From assembly GCA_002778195.1 (NCBI GenBank), contig PCDI01000004.1, positions 1,662,783-1,726,782 of the forward strand: a stretch of DNA of 64,000 bases. Direction: 5' to 3'. This DNA is from Raffaelea ambrosiae (taxonomy: Eukaryota > Ascomycota > Sordariomycetes > Ophiostomatales > Ophiostomataceae). Both the position numbers and the translations under genes were made by a program. The notes under the pieces were generated by a model. That model searched no databases, was not told the DNA's origin, and saw nothing but the letters and a program-made list of their open reading frames with translations. Positions 34,801-47,409 of this stretch are shown here, in pieces (the first letter of the stretch is position 1; each line of letters opens with the position of its first letter).

Positions 34801-35084
34801 GACAGAGACTACTCGTGCAGAAAGCCATAAACGAAACCAGCCAACGCAATACCCTTCCATCGACATGCACGTCTCTATTTTAAACCTGCAGGCACCGTAG
34901 TAGTGGTGCCTCCATACAATACACCCGCCCAGAATGCCCAGAATGCAGCCTATTTTCGACGAATGACAGCTCTCACAAGGCAATGGCGCGATGCCATTGG
35001 AAGAAAAAGGCTGGTCCCTTTGCTGGCCTTTCACTAAAATGCCAGCGCTGCTGCAGGAGAAAAAAGAAAAGATGACAGAGCGAG

Positions 35085-35182
35085 AAAAAAAAAAAAAAAA
35101 AAAAAAAAGACGGGCCACTACTCGTATGTACTTACCACGTAGAGTTCCCCACACGGATTCTTTTCCTTTTTTTTTTTTTTTT
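35085..35182. repeat. A24 tract followed by T16 tract
   Basis: A 24-nt poly(A) tract (35085-35108) and a 16-nt poly(T) tract (35167-35182) are separated by about 58 nt and could pair as a hairpin. No retroposed coding sequence is visible next to either tract. Confidence 0.85.
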
Positions 35183-36164
35183 GTCGCAGGGCCCCTTCTG
35201 TCCTGCAAAAAGCATGTCCGATCTGGCACGTCGTTATCGAGGCCGCCGAACCGGCCGCGCAGTTGGTCCTTTTCCTTGGGGGCATTCCTGTCTTCTCCAC
35301 TCGCTAACCCCCATGTGCAGTCCGGCATGATAATGAGAGAAAAGGCCCCAAACACAACCAAACAAAAGTGGCAAATGCAAAACAAAAGGACACCCACGAA
35401 ACGCCAGGCCCTTTTTTGGTGTACGCCGTATAAGCCAGTGACAGGTTCCATGGACAGAAAAGGATAGGCCCGGGTTTCCCCTTCGGCTCTGAAAAAGAGA
35501 AGGGAAAGAGCGCCGACACTCCAAGGCTAAACGACCCTGCAGGAAGTGGCACAGGTTGGGGGTCACGGGGTCCATGGAGTCACGGGGGCCGGCCGATATG
35601 CCGGCCTCTGGCCTCCTATTAGACAGTCGCGATTTGTAGGAAGATCCAATGACGGAAATGGAAATGGAAATGGAAAATAGGACATGTCCACAAAAGGGCA
35701 GGAGAGGACAAGAAAGCACTGATCACATTTGCAGAGAAAATCAAGACCTCCGTAGCCAATCGGGTCTTTCAGGACTGGCCAGCAACTCTGAAGCAAAGGG
35801 CAGGGGGGGGACAGAAAGGAACTGCACAGCCCTTTCGCCTACTTGCCGAGCTCCCAGCTGTTGCTTTCTCGTCTTTGTTCTCGATCCAGTCAAGGCGGTC
35901 TCGTCTGGTCCAGTGCTCGGTGAGCGGAGCCAACGTTTCCATTCACCTCTGGAATGTGACGAGCCGAGGGACAGAGGGTGGCCCACGACTAGGAGCCAGG
36001 AATCTTGGTACCGCATCGACCGTCCGAGGTCATTGTGACCAGATACGAGATGAACGAATGCAGAACCGAGAGGCGTGATTTTCCGCGGGCAGGGCGTCCC
36101 CATCGGACGAGGGCCCAGCAGACACACAAGCACATCGGCTGACGATCACTCACTGCAGGGCAGT

Positions 36165-36188
36165 CTTTGTTGTTGTTGTTGTTGTTGT
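36165..36188. repeat. GTT trinucleotide microsatellite
   Basis: About eight GTT units in non-coding DNA of the desert. Confidence 0.85.
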
Positions 36189-39100
36189 CGAACCCAATCC
36201 ACAACCCCAGAACAGATAGTTGTCAACTGAAGCATTTGCCGCTTGTCCGACATAGTAAACGATCAGGTTAAGGGATAATGAACAACGAAGAGAGCCGAAA
36301 GGAGAGAGTTGCCGCCCTTTGCCTGAACGCATGCCAACTGCCAATAGAGACAATGCAATAGGACAGGGAGAACCGGCCCCTCTCCTACTTCTAGAGGTCA
36401 ATAGAGATATATGACTCGGGTTTATGATATCGCTACCAGGCGGCCGGTCCCGAAACGAACACGGCCGAGAACAAAGAGAGACTCGAATAAATTAGGGACT
36501 GGGTCAGCCTTATGGCCGGCGTATGTTTCCCATAGCCGAGTATACGTTTCCGACGATTTTTCCATGTTTTCAGTCAGTCTCTTTTGACCTTGGGTTGTAT
36601 GATACAGTTATGTTCCGGCTGTCAAAATCAGCAACAACAGAGTGCCAACAACGCCAGGAGATCAGGCAAGGGATTCCACGTAGGGTTGAGAGTGGCTGCA
36701 GAATGAACACATGCACAACAGCGTAAGAACTATGCTGAAACCGAAAGAGAAACGATCTTGGCACTCCGCCTCTTTTGATTCTTCTATCCCTGATGAAATC
36801 GGACGTAATTTGACCATGCTACGCAACCAGTCTTAATATCACGATGCCTCCGTTTCTCTTCCGCCCATCTCATCGGTCCCAGACAGACGTGGGGCATGAA
36901 TTAACACGAATGGAAACAAACAGCTGGAAGGAAGCCTCTTTAGATGATCCTCTTGGGATAGTCCATGACTGTCGGACCTCTGTATGCCATCCAGCGGAGC
37001 AGTGTTTGAATAGCAACTGTTTGCGTTGACAGGAGCCCCCTTCTATCTCTCTAACAAATCACTGTTGGTATTTCTCTGTAGCAAAAATGGTTCTTTTCTT
37101 CTTTCATCGTCTTCTTCCGAACAATCCCCCTTCTACTTTCCTGTTGCTTTCGGCTGCTCTTGCCAAATCAGTTGCTAGAGCAGCATCCAACAGCCTAACA
37201 CGGTCAACCTTGCTTCCGCCCACTCTTGAGTCTTTGTTTGCTATCGTCTCATGATCTTTCCAGCTACTTTCTGTTATGACACCTGCACTGGTTATGTCCC
37301 AGGGTGAGCTCTATGAATTCGGCTCTCTGGTAACCCAAGCAGCTATATGCCTTGACAACTGCCGCCTATTCAATGCAATCCCTCCAGGAGGCTTTTATTT
37401 CGGATCTGCTGAGGTATCATGAAGATGATAGAACATGCTTTCTATTGGATAGTTGAGAGAAAACTTATGACTCTCTCACATTCTACCACTGACACTCATT
37501 CTTTGATGTCAACCCGCCTCACGAAACTCTCCGTCTGGAGATGCTTGTTGTGGTATTGCTCAAGTTGCATTAGAACAGCCCTAAATTAGTTCTTTTTTTG
37601 GTGCATAGCCCCTAACATTCATCCCTTGATATGACGGGAAATGCCTTCTCTGGAGACACTTACCGTGGGGCTTCAACAAATGATTTTGCTTCTTCTTAAT
37701 TACGAGTCAAAGAACAATAAATAGAAACACCACTATGCTACTCACTGGCGAAGTCCGGCTAGTAGAAACGCGACTGTACTATTCATTAGCCTGGCCCTAC
37801 GAACAAAGAAATCTCGTGGAGACAAGTCCTTCCCTAGTTGTATTCTCCGTACAGTGCTAGGTATGGATCTTTAGGGACACGCCTTGCACGTATTCTCGAA
37901 CACTCTTCTCTGGAAGCACTCCCCTTTCTCATCCCTACCGGACGGAAGCACAGACGCCCCGGCGTCCGACACGTGTCTACGCCACCTACACGTGTAAACT
38001 CAAAGCAGCGGGGGAGAGGGATGCCAGAGGCGAGACGAGCGGAAAAGGCGGCCAGACGGCCAGACGGCGGAGGCAAACATGGGACAGGGGCGGGGGGTGG
38101 AAAGGGGACAGTTTTTGCCATGGGGGAGGCAATTCAAAAAGAAGCCAGCGAATGTGAAACGATGGCAAAGAGTAGAGATATGCTAGAACCAACCCCAGCA
38201 TGGAAGGAAACTTCTTTGTTTGTACTGGGACTGGGTGGACATGACAGAGGGAAAATGGCGAAATGCCCAAAAATAGAGCGAGGCTGAGAGACATGACATG
38301 ATTCACGTTTGCCGTTACTAAGTGAGAGCAAAGACACCTGGAAAGACTGTAAAAGTGACTGGAAAGCCACCGTGTATCATGCCATAACAAAGGGAGATGA
38401 CAAAGGGGAAATGGAGAAAGACCAACAAGACAACGAGGCTGAGAAGATTGCATCCTGTTGTCCGTTCCAGGTAGGGTTCTAGGGGAAACCACAACAAGGT
38501 CTGGGATAGTACAGTAATTGTCACCGTCTTCGTCTCCCCCCGAGTTCAGAGAGGGGTTGGCGAAAGCCTCCGTTTCTATTGTACTCTGTCTATCGCGCTG
38601 CGTCTATCCAATGAATCAAGTTGTCCTCAATGTATGCGGGCCAGGCAGGGTACGTCTTCAGAGGAGCGATGTTTGCCATATGGAAACCCCTTTTCCGTCG
38701 TGCATCTGCCAACTAGACGAATCTGTTGCACAGCCGAGATTAACTGCAGAAGCGAGACACGTCAGAGTAGCAAGCTGGGGCGCGCGCGCTCTGTTTGCAG
38801 GGTGCTGCATCCAGTGTTACTGGTCAAGGAGGTTCCTTGGTGTTCTGCTTTCGATGTGTCGTTTGCGACAAGTGTAAAGTGCAGCTTGCGTCCGCAGCAT
38901 GCGTGTCGGGCGGAGATGTAGGGCGATGTGCTTTCATATTGATGTTTGCGTTTGCGTTTTGCGTTTTGGTTCATTCACGTTGTGGCTTATTCACAGTATG
39001 GTCACGCACGCGTTCGCTTTCACGTTATTGACAGGTCGCGCATAGTATTCAGGTGTGCGTCACGCAAGGCTTTGGTCATGCTTGAACAATATCAAATTGT

Positions 39101-40105
39101 AAAATTGGTGGGGAGAATAGGAATGCTATTGTAGATGCTCACGCAAGGGGTATCATGCTAATGTGTCTGAAAACGACATATGAGAAGAAAAAAAAATAGG
39201 GGAATAAAAGAGATAAGAGAAAAAACCCATATAAATGCAAATGTGATTCTTCCCGAGGAAACCATGCTCTTTGGCTGTGAGGCCATGCCCAAATGATTAT
39301 GTTTCCTTCCTCTTGATTATTTGCCCCCCTTATGCAGTGCTGCTCTTCCCAAGACACGATGCTTCCGAAGTGAGTCCGTCCTATGACAGAAAAAAGAGAT
39401 AAAAAAAAAGAGCTAAGTCAAAAAAAAAAACCAGAGAAAACAGCTTGGTGGTCGCACAGGTGGCCTGTCAAAGGCTCTTCGTTGCACTCCCCAATATTAT
39501 CCACCAGTTGTTGAGCGTGTTGCGTGAGCATTGCCCGAGTTGTACTCGGAAAATAGAAAAGAGGAAAAAAAGACAAATCGGGATCAACAAAAGAACCGGA
39601 GTCCGGAACAGAAGGGGGTATGTCGCAGAAAGTAAGACAGGTAAGAGATAATAGAGGATGCGACGAAAGATGGAAAAAGAGGAAACACGAGGCTGACGCG
39701 GCGTGACCGGTTTCGTATGAGTCAAGTGCAGCGACCCGATGATAGCCCTCCACACGTGATTATGAAGAAGGTGTGTGTGCCTGTCTCAAGAAATGAAGAA
39801 GAGTGATGAAAATGCAGAAATGGGGTATAACAAATGTATGGCATAAAGGCATCAAGGGCACCATGAGGAGCGGGGGTATCTTTGGCGATTAGATTGTATG
39901 GATGTGCTGTATGAGAGTGTATGGTAGGTATGGCTTTCAAAACAAAGAGAAATAAAAAAAGGCCGCGGGGTGCCCTGAATGTGGTGGTGACAAATCATAG
40001 CTGTCGTGAAAGGGTCGCGTCGTGTCTCCTCGGCAAAGTGTTTGTGTATACGGGTTGGTGGTGTCTGCCTAGGCTGAAGGGAAGGAGGGGCTTCGGCTGT
40101 CAGGA

Positions 40106-40132
40106 GCTGGCTGGCTGGCTGGCTGGCTGGCT
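40106..40132. repeat. GGCT tetranucleotide microsatellite
   Basis: Six to seven consecutive GGCT units about 0.9 kb from the 3' end of the lone desert gene. Confidence 0.9.
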
Positions 40133-41040
40133 TGGTGGGGGTTTCGTGGCCAGTTTGCCGCCTGGTCCAGAAAACAGGGCTGGCCGGACTTTAGGCTTGA
40201 GGCCGCCCTAGGAGCCGCACTGCCTGCTCTTTTCCCCTCACCTGTGTCGGTCGCTTCCTTTTCTCGATTTCTTGCCGTTTTAGGCAGCACCAGATCGGCG
40301 CGTGTCGGAAGGGCCCAGCGAAACCCGAAAAAAGAGCGGGAAAGGAGCGGAAGAAAGACAAGAAGATAACAGAGTGGCTGCGACGCTGTCACCGTTCTTT
40401 TTTTTGTTCCCGTCTTCCTGCTGCTGCTCTGATTGCTCGCTTCGTATAATTCGGTCGCTTGCTGTTTCCCGTTCTTTCCTTCTTTCCTGATTAATCGAGA
40501 GAAAGCGAAAAAGAAAGGAACAGGCGGCCCGAAAAATAGCGAACGGATGACGTATGAGTCAAACAGAAAGACGACCATGCATATGGCTCGGGAAGAGAGG
40601 GGACGACGACCTGGTGCCGCCCGTCCTCAGTGGCTAAATTCCTTGTAGAATAGAAACCAGAGGAAGGGCAGGACAAATCAGGACTCAGATCGTAGTCAGC
40701 TTACTCACATAATCGGTTCCCCGGAGGAAATGGGGTAAAAGATTATTGAGCCGACGCAAGATGATGTGAGTGTGAGAGCGTGTGTTGGTGTGTGTGTGCG
40801 AGTGTGAGAAAGAGTATTTGTGAGAGGGCTGTGTGAAGTCTTGCGTTGTTGTGTGGCTGGCTGAAAGCGTTGCATGCGCGTTGTTGGATACGACGCATGC
40901 TCTTGCGTGTACTCTTGTGTGAGAAGAGTGTTGTGAGAGAATGGCGAGAGCAGTGAGCCAGTGTGCACGTGTCATTCTTGTGCACTGCGCTCCTCTTGTA
41001 TTGTTGCTCTGTTGCTCTGCTGCTTGTAGCCTTTTTTTTT

Positions 41041-41610
41041 TCATGCAGACTCCACGCCCGTCTCGGCGATGGCGGCCAGCTTGGCGGCCTTGTTGCTCTT
41101 GCGGTTGGGCGACACCGACGAGGCCGAGCGGCGCTGGCGGCGCGCCTGGGACGCGGCCTGCTTGCGGCGCTCCTTCTCGACGGCCAGGGCGCGGAGGACC
41201 TCGCGCTGGTAGGCCTGGCGCTCGGCCTGGCGCCGGCGCTCGCGCTCCAGCAGCTCCTCCTCGGAGGGGATGTGCTGCTCGACCGGGGCCGCGGCCAGGG
41301 TCTGGTAGGGCTGGTAGTACTGCTGGCGTTGGTGGTGCGGCGGCGACATGCTGCTGGCGTTGCTGTTGCTACGGCTGCTGACGCTCACGGCGCTGGAGTC
41401 GTAGTCGAGGTCGTCGCCGAGAAACAGGTCCTCATCCGAGAGGTACGACGAAGAGCTGCAGGTGCTGCCGGCATCGCTGGCCGAGAGTGAGGCGCGGCGC
41501 GGCCACGAGGGAAAGGCACAGGCGGTGTTGGAGCTCGGCGTGCCGATGTCGATGGGTGCGGTCATCTGTGACGCGCACATGGAGCTGTACGAGCCGTACG
41601 AGCCGTACAT
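41041..41610 (-). CDS. Conserved-looking fungal protein of unknown function, disordered with basic coiled coil
   Basis: Single exon of 189 residues, and the only convincing coding gene in the 28.6 kb between 26.1 and 54.7 kb. Its GC-rich third positions match the neighbouring real genes. The N-terminal 40 residues are Ser/Tyr/Gly-rich. Residues about 43-75 contain PRRASLSASD and a Ser run followed by SSYLSDEDLFLGDDLDYD, an acidic/phospho-site-rich short motif. A charged helix about 113-160 (SEEELLERERRRQAER, then QREVLRALAVEKERRKQAAS) looks like a coiled coil. The basic C-terminus ends NRKSNKAAKLAAIAETGVES. This order (SYLSDEDLF, then a YHRE-like helix, then a basic tail) resembles a small Pezizomycotina family that I recall only as hypothetical. 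No enzymatic motif is present. It may be a regulator or adaptor; its isolation between two 13-15 kb gaps suggests complex control. Confidence 0.75.
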   Translation of the reverse strand: MYGSYGSYSSMCASQMTAPIDIGTPSSNTACAFPSWPRRASLSASDAGSTCSSSSYLSDEDLFLGDDLDYDSSAVSVSSRSNSNASSMSPPHHQRQQYYQPYQTLAAAPVEQHIPSEEELLERERRRQAERQAYQREVLRALAVEKERRKQAASQARRQRRSASSVSPNRKSNKAAKLAAIAETGVESA

Positions 41611-41893
41611 TTTGGGATATGTGTGCGAGGAGGAGAAGAATGTGATGTGTGTGTTTTGTGTTGTTTGTTGTCTCCTCTGTCGTGGTGGTCAAGTGGTAGA
41701 AGCGGTGGTGATGTTATATGATTTCGTTTCTGCTGTGTGTGGACAACTAGTCGATGGCTTCACGGCGGGACTGGAGCTGTGTCGACATAAATACAGATCT
41801 GCAGACGAAGCAAGTGGAAAAGAGTAGCCGAGGCCCAGGTGGAATTTGGAAAGCTGAAGAAGTGGCGACGGAGATGCTGTTGGGCGGGAGCCG

Positions 41894-41910
41894 AGTAGAC
41901 ATATATAGCG
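41894..41910 (-). promoter_or_regulatory. Putative TATA box of the lone desert gene
   Basis: In the sense of the minus strand the sequence reads GCGCTATATATGTC about 290 nt upstream of the ATG at 41610. Further upstream (42090-42243) the same strand is pyrimidine-rich, as is usual for fungal promoters and leaders. The position fits a leader of about 250 nt. No transcript evidence is available. Confidence 0.35.
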
Positions 41911-43278
41911 CCGGCGTGTGTAAGCAGGGCGTTGGTTGTGTTGGTTGTGTGTAAGTGAGTTTGTTGTAAGTGGGAGGAAAGTGAACAAGCTTGTTTGTCA
42001 GGACGGGCTTGTCTATGTGAGCGGGTATGCTTGTGTGCTTGCTGTGGACAAGAAATGGTCAAGACATTAAAGAGTAAACGGGCAACGAGGAAACGAGGAA
42101 GTGAAAGAAGACAATGCGAGGCAGCGAACAAGACACGAAGTGAATATATATCTTTTGCACGGGGAAAGGGGGAAAGCGACAAGAGGGACGGGGCAGAAGA
42201 GTCAGAGGCAACAAAAGGCAGCGGAAGAGAGAGAGGGGGGGGGCGTGTGCGATTCACGAGGCAGCAGTGCGGCCGGCAGGGATGGGGAGGGGTGTGTCGA
42301 AGCTGGGTTGGGACTGGGGAGGAAGGGAAGGGGGGGGGCGTGTGGCGGACACTGGCTCCCGAGCGTTTGGCGTGGGGGCTTTCTTAGACCGCCGGGACAA
42401 ATGCGGCGCCAGACAGCCACGCACTACACGGACCGTATTGGGTGTGTAGGGGGAACGGAATAGCTGTTCTGGGGCGGCTGCCCGCTGGAGCACGAGTAGG
42501 GAGTACTTTTCGAGCGCGCTTCTCCACCATTCCAGCTGGCCCACCGCCTTCGCTCCGTTTCCAGGGAAAGGTTCCCGTCATTCCGTTTCGCCTCTGGAGT
42601 GCACTTCCCGCCGCGTTTCCGTTTCGCCTCTGTCAGGAGGGGGGAGGCGCGCTGCGTGCGTCCTTTGTGCCTGCCCTCCTGGCTGACCGCCCCTTGTCGG
42701 GGCGCGTCTGGGCTAAGAATGCAATGGAATCCGCGGCGTGCCATTGGCTGACAGCCCGATCCGGCAGGAGTCGCGCAAGAGGTCCAGCCGAGGGAGAGAG
42801 GAGGAGCCAGCAACACGACCGAGGGGGCCCAGCAAGGAGGCCACTGACAGTTGGAGGCGCATGGAATTCACCGATCGTCTCGATCGGTCCGTCCGAGTCG
42901 AGGAGCTGTCTATCCTCTGTGCAAAAAGCCTCCCTGCGGCGCTGATCAGTGTCTGGATGTCTGGGATGAGGAATCCATTGTAAAAGGTACAAAGTATCTT
43001 ATGCGCGCCATACAAAGTAGTTGGTGCGCAAAAGAAGCGCAAAATCAGCGCAAAGACCAGCAAGTCAGTACACAGTCAGCCCCTCCCCCTCCCCCAGATG
43101 TTGGCTCGGCTGTCCACAGGCTGGACATCGACCGCTGGAACGGAAGCATGCCCACGGCAATTTACGGACTGGACGGCACAGCGGGTGTGCTAGCGCCTCC
43201 ACTGCTGCCACCCGCGCCTTCCTAAGAAGGCACTCGGCTTGTTGGGCGCGACCAAGCACCCACACACAAACACATACG

Positions 43279-43281
<3 letters not shown>

Positions 43282-43313
<32 letters not shown>
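43282..43313. repeat. AC dinucleotide microsatellite
   Basis: About 16 uninterrupted AC units, 1.7 kb upstream of the lone desert gene. Confidence 0.92.
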
Positions 43314-43316
<3 letters not shown>

Positions 43317-43586
43317 CCTACTCGTAAAATAGCACAAACACAGCAAGTCCGATACGGGCTTCACCGCCGCGACAGACAGTCCAGGCCCTTTCTGGCTGCC
43401 CTTGCTCGAGCTTGCATCGTTGCATCGGGGGTGGGTGCGCCCGGGACAAGACAAGATGAAAAGAGGAAAAGACGCCAAAAAACCGAAAATAAACCGACAA
43501 CCCTATATGCAAGAGAAGGAAGAGAAGGGCCCAGAGAAGCCCGACAGAGGTGCCCGGCAGAGCAGCAAGGAGGGTTGCAAACACGG

Positions 43587-43608
43587 GCGTGCGCGCGCGC
43601 GCGCGCGC
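43587..43608. repeat. Alternating GC tract (Z-DNA prone)
   Basis: GCGT followed by 18 nt of perfect GC alternation, 280 bp from the AC tract. Long CG alternation is rare in fungal DNA and favours left-handed Z-DNA under negative supercoiling. Confidence 0.9.
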
Positions 43609-44868
43609 CAAAGGGCAGACAGAGCGCCTGCTGATGCAGCAGATGTTGGATCGGGGGAGAAAGCGAAGTGTTTTCCATGAAGCTAAACATAGCATCGCAG
43701 ACACACGTCCACAGGGAGGATACAGGAAGAAAAACAGAGATTTGGGGGCTGTTGGGACGAAAGGAGGGCTCCAAGATGGGACTGCGTTCGCCGGCAGGGC
43801 CCTGAAAGACGAACTACGGTGTACTTAGTCACTAGTTATTAGTTGGGATAAACCTCCGTAGCCGCTGTCGGGCATTCCTACCATGCTCTGTGGCTGCCCA
43901 ACCAACGCAGTTTCTGAAGGAGGAAGGGAGGAAGAGGGAAGGAGCGGCCAAAATTAGAATGGCACTCAAATACTAGTCAGTTAGTACTATGTCAGATACG
44001 CTCCCGTCTCCCTTCCGTCTCTGAAACGGCATCGGCCCTGCGTTTGGTGCGTTTGGCAGCTGCTCGCTCCTGCTCCTTTGGGGTGTTGGCTCATCCCTGC
44101 CTCTGTCGTGTACTACCGCCGTAAAAAAAAGTAACAGAGTATGACATCTTTGTCAGACGCCAACACCACACACAAGAGGGTGTTTACTCGTAATATCCAA
44201 TCTGAGATTGTTGCTCGATGTGGCTGCGGGCGTCGGCACGCGGCAGGGCTTACTGAGGGAGGGGATCGTTTGTAAGACGGGCTCTGTAAGACAAGCAGAC
44301 GTCATCTGCACAGCACAAACAAAAAGACAGAAGGACCAGCTGTTTGTCCGATATGTGAGGGCCGAATGGCTGACTGACCCGTCAACAGACCGGTTCAAAG
44401 GCCTGTCCGTGATCAAACAGACAACAAGACAAAAGAGACTGAAACATAAAAAGGACCGCCCCCGGCCCCCCCCCCCAAGGCGCTGCCGCCGTGCAACGCG
44501 CCTGCCTGCTGCCATATCAGATACGTAGTATTATCGTACTGCTCGTGTTGGTCACAACCGGCCTGCCATAGAGGCCCGACCTTGCTCAGACGGGGTCCAT
44601 GTTGTTAGTGGCCGCTTGCGTTGGTGCCCGTCTTTGATATCGGGCCTCTCACACAGGCCTCACAAGACTGCATCGGGCACTTACCCCGACCACTTACACG
44701 TCGACCTACATACATAGTAGACACGGCCTTTGGCCTCCTTCGTAGACCGCCTCGTCCACCAGTCACATTGTTCACGCCCTCTCTAAACCACGAGCATCGT
44801 CGTGACTCACGCCAGGCTTCGAGCGGCACAGTCTTGTTCCTTGCATGCCCCTCATCTCTGTCTGTCCT

Positions 44869-44930
44869 GTCTCTGCGTGTCTCTGCGTGTCTCTGCTTGG
44901 TCTATGCGGGTCTCTGCTTGGTCTATGCCG
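44869..44930. repeat. Tandem repeats GTCTCTGCGT / GTCTCTGCTTGGTCTATGC
   Basis: Two or three 10-nt units are followed by two copies of a 19-20-nt unit containing TCTCTGCTTGGTCTATGC, all on a pyrimidine-rich strand. Non-coding. Confidence 0.85.
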
Positions 44931-46071
44931 CCTCTCCGTTTTCTCTCTCCTATTGTCTGCTTGTTTCTTAAAAAAAAAAGGTTCATCTCTTGTCAGTAAA
45001 GTTGTCCTACCCCATCGGCCTTCCCCCACGCACCACTAACAGACACCTGCTTGCCTGCATTTTTCTCATCCCCTTCACCGTCTGCGGCCTGCTCATGCCG
45101 CATCCCTCGTTCGCGGACCCCAGATTCCCCTTCCCCCCACCAACAAGAGAACGGCCGCCTCCCTTTTTCTTGCTTGATCCTGCTGTGCTTCCATCCTTTG
45201 TTTTGCATCTCACGGCGCCACAAACCATTTGGTAGAGATATGGGATAATACAGCCGATAATACAGAAGAGCGTGGGAGGGGGGGGAGACAGGGGCTCAGA
45301 CAGGGCAGAGCTGGGGCAGAGTGTGGCTCTTGCTCTACTTACACTCTCTTTGCCCGTCTTTCATTCGCCTTTGCTTTCTCGTAGTGTGGTTGGACAAGAT
45401 CGGAAAACGGCCAATCCCAAGAGCAGCCAGTAGCAACACCAGCAACACCAGCCTGTATCCAACCGTTTCAAGACACGAGTTATTATTTCTTCTTCGTTCT
45501 TGTTTTCCTTGCGCGTGTGGTGTGTGTGTTGGCCGCTCCGTGCATCCCCCCTTCTCGCTCTCTTTCGCTCGCTAGCTTACGATTTCCCTTTTCGTCGTGT
45601 CGGATCGTTTCTTTTCTTTTCTCTTTCTTTTTTTATGCCTGTCACCGCTGTCATCGGTTTTAAGAGTGTAATAAGTTTTGAGTGACTGACTGACACCTCC
45701 CTTGCGGACCCCGTTTTCAGCCCTTCATATGTAAATGTCTCGACATACATTCCTATTCAGGCATGTCCTTGTCTGTTTGTCATTGCCGTCTGTCCTGACC
45801 TTCCCTTTTGCTTTCTTCGTTTTTCTTCTTCCTCTGGGACTCCCCCCTGCCTTCTTTTTTTGCGACGACACATGCAAGATTGCCAGCTGTCTCTACACCG
45901 TCGTTTCCAAAACACTTTTGATCTGCATCGACGCCCGATCCGAGCCATAGAAACGCCCAAGCGAGGCGCCCAAAGACCCTCCCAAGATCTTAACCCCTCC
46001 TCACCCCCCCTCCCCCTCTCCCCCCCAAAATGTACAATATCAAACACATAGGATCAACTTGCGAATGCACG

Positions 46072-46220
46072 AACACACACACACACACACCCTGTCCGTG
46101 GATGCCGTCTCATCCCGCCCGTTCGCAGGCGATCCAAGCGACCAAGCGCTCAGGCGGGATGTCAGTAACCAAACAGCTACCTTCTCACACACACACACAA
46201 GCACACACAAAAACACACAC
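46072..46220. repeat. Two AC-rich microsatellites
   Basis: AC tracts lie at 46072-46090 and 46186-46220 (the second interrupted by A runs). A GT tract follows at 46635-46653. Confidence 0.85.
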
Positions 46221-47409
46221 GCGTAGCCAGGCGCTTCTTTGTCCTGGGCGCTTTATGTTGGTGTTTTGGATGACAAAGGAGCGGTTGCGGGGGTGCTCCC
46301 GAGACACATTCGGGGCTTCAAAGGGCGCTTCAGCACGTCACAGACGCTTGCTAATAAACACCCTTGACACCAACAGGGCGTCAACAGGATGTCAAGAGAC
46401 AAAAGAGCAGGGAACACGAAAGTAAAACTGAAAAAAAAATGAAAAAATGAAAAAATGAAAACCATCAAATAAGAGCCGCAACAGGAAAGTGCGCTTTCAC
46501 AACAGCACACACAAAAAAAGCTTCGGAAGTGTAGTCTGGCAGCCCTGCAATTGGGCAGCTTTGTTATGCTTTCGCTCGCCTCGTTCACCGAGTATTTCTT
46601 TTTCGTTCTGTTCCGGTTCTTACACATCTGCTACGTGTGTGTGTGTGTGTGTGCTGTCGTGGAGTAAGATGCCTTCTAAGCTACAGCACGCAGCACACAC
46701 TCATACTCTCGGGTCTCCGCCACTCCGTTTCCCTCTTGACCGCTTGTCTTATATTTTGCAACCCGCAGCGCGGTCAGCACCTAAACATGCTCTCTCTCTC
46801 TGTCAGCCCGACCGTTTTCTGGAAGCTAGGCCCCAGGGCCGTTAGATGCACGCCCCCCTCTCTTGTCAGTCTCCCGCAGAGAAAGCGCGACCCGCCAGCC
46901 GAACCCGCCTTCCCGGAAATGCTGCTTCCTGCTTCTCCCCTCGTAAAATGTTAGTTATTATGTACTTAGTTAATGGCTAGCTATTAGTGAGGACCACTTG
47001 TTCTTCGCTCTTTGTTCTCTCCCATTTCTCCATTTGTCAGTAAATTCCGGCTTCTCGCTCAGTTTACCCACCCACCCACACAGACTCTCTCGTTCTCTCA
47101 CTCAACATACCGAGCGCGACCGACACCCCAAAACAGACAAGAGGAACGAGACACAAAACGGACGCTACGCTGGCCCGACTTCGGTCCAGACAGCCCCAGA
47201 CCGTCCTCTGTCCCCATCCGACTCCATCTCGCCCGTATTTGCCTGCCAAATCCGGGACACAGCGCATTTCTGCCCCCTTTCAAACCCAACCCAAAAAATC
47301 TCAAAAAATACATTTTTAAAATGAAGATAAAAATAAAAGGGAGCCCACAAAATACCCAACCGCGGACCAGAATTTCCGGCTGACAAGTCTCCATTCGTCT
47401 GGCCCTAGA

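Larger units (their letters stand above)
26078..41040. other. Gene desert, left part (15 kb)
   Basis: I find no open frame with family signatures or neighbour-like codon use in these 15 kb. From 26.4 to about 29.5 kb the plus strand is strongly purine-rich (27121-27250, 27680-27860, 28220-28300, 28380-28600), i.e. pyrimidine-rich in the sense of the WD40 gene. Near 29520 the plus strand switches to pyrimidine-rich. The TACATAGTA/TACTATGTA 9-mer recurs from 28.17 to 33.31 kb. The stretch 37.0-37.85 kb is more AT-rich. It could hold long leaders or non-coding transcripts. I see no tRNA or transposon ORF. Confidence 0.55.

Noticed and set aside
35085..35182. A24/T16 tracts as a retroposon tail or transposon ends
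   Set aside because: No target-site duplication, reverse transcriptase fragment or processed gene copy is visible beside them.
42442..42945. GC-rich open frame in the desert
   Set aside because: Both strands are open here and the predicted protein has no domain or conserved pattern; probably a composition effect.
43282..46653. Clustered short repeats as a CRISPR array
   Set aside because: They are mono- and dinucleotide microsatellites without unique spacers, in a eukaryotic genome.
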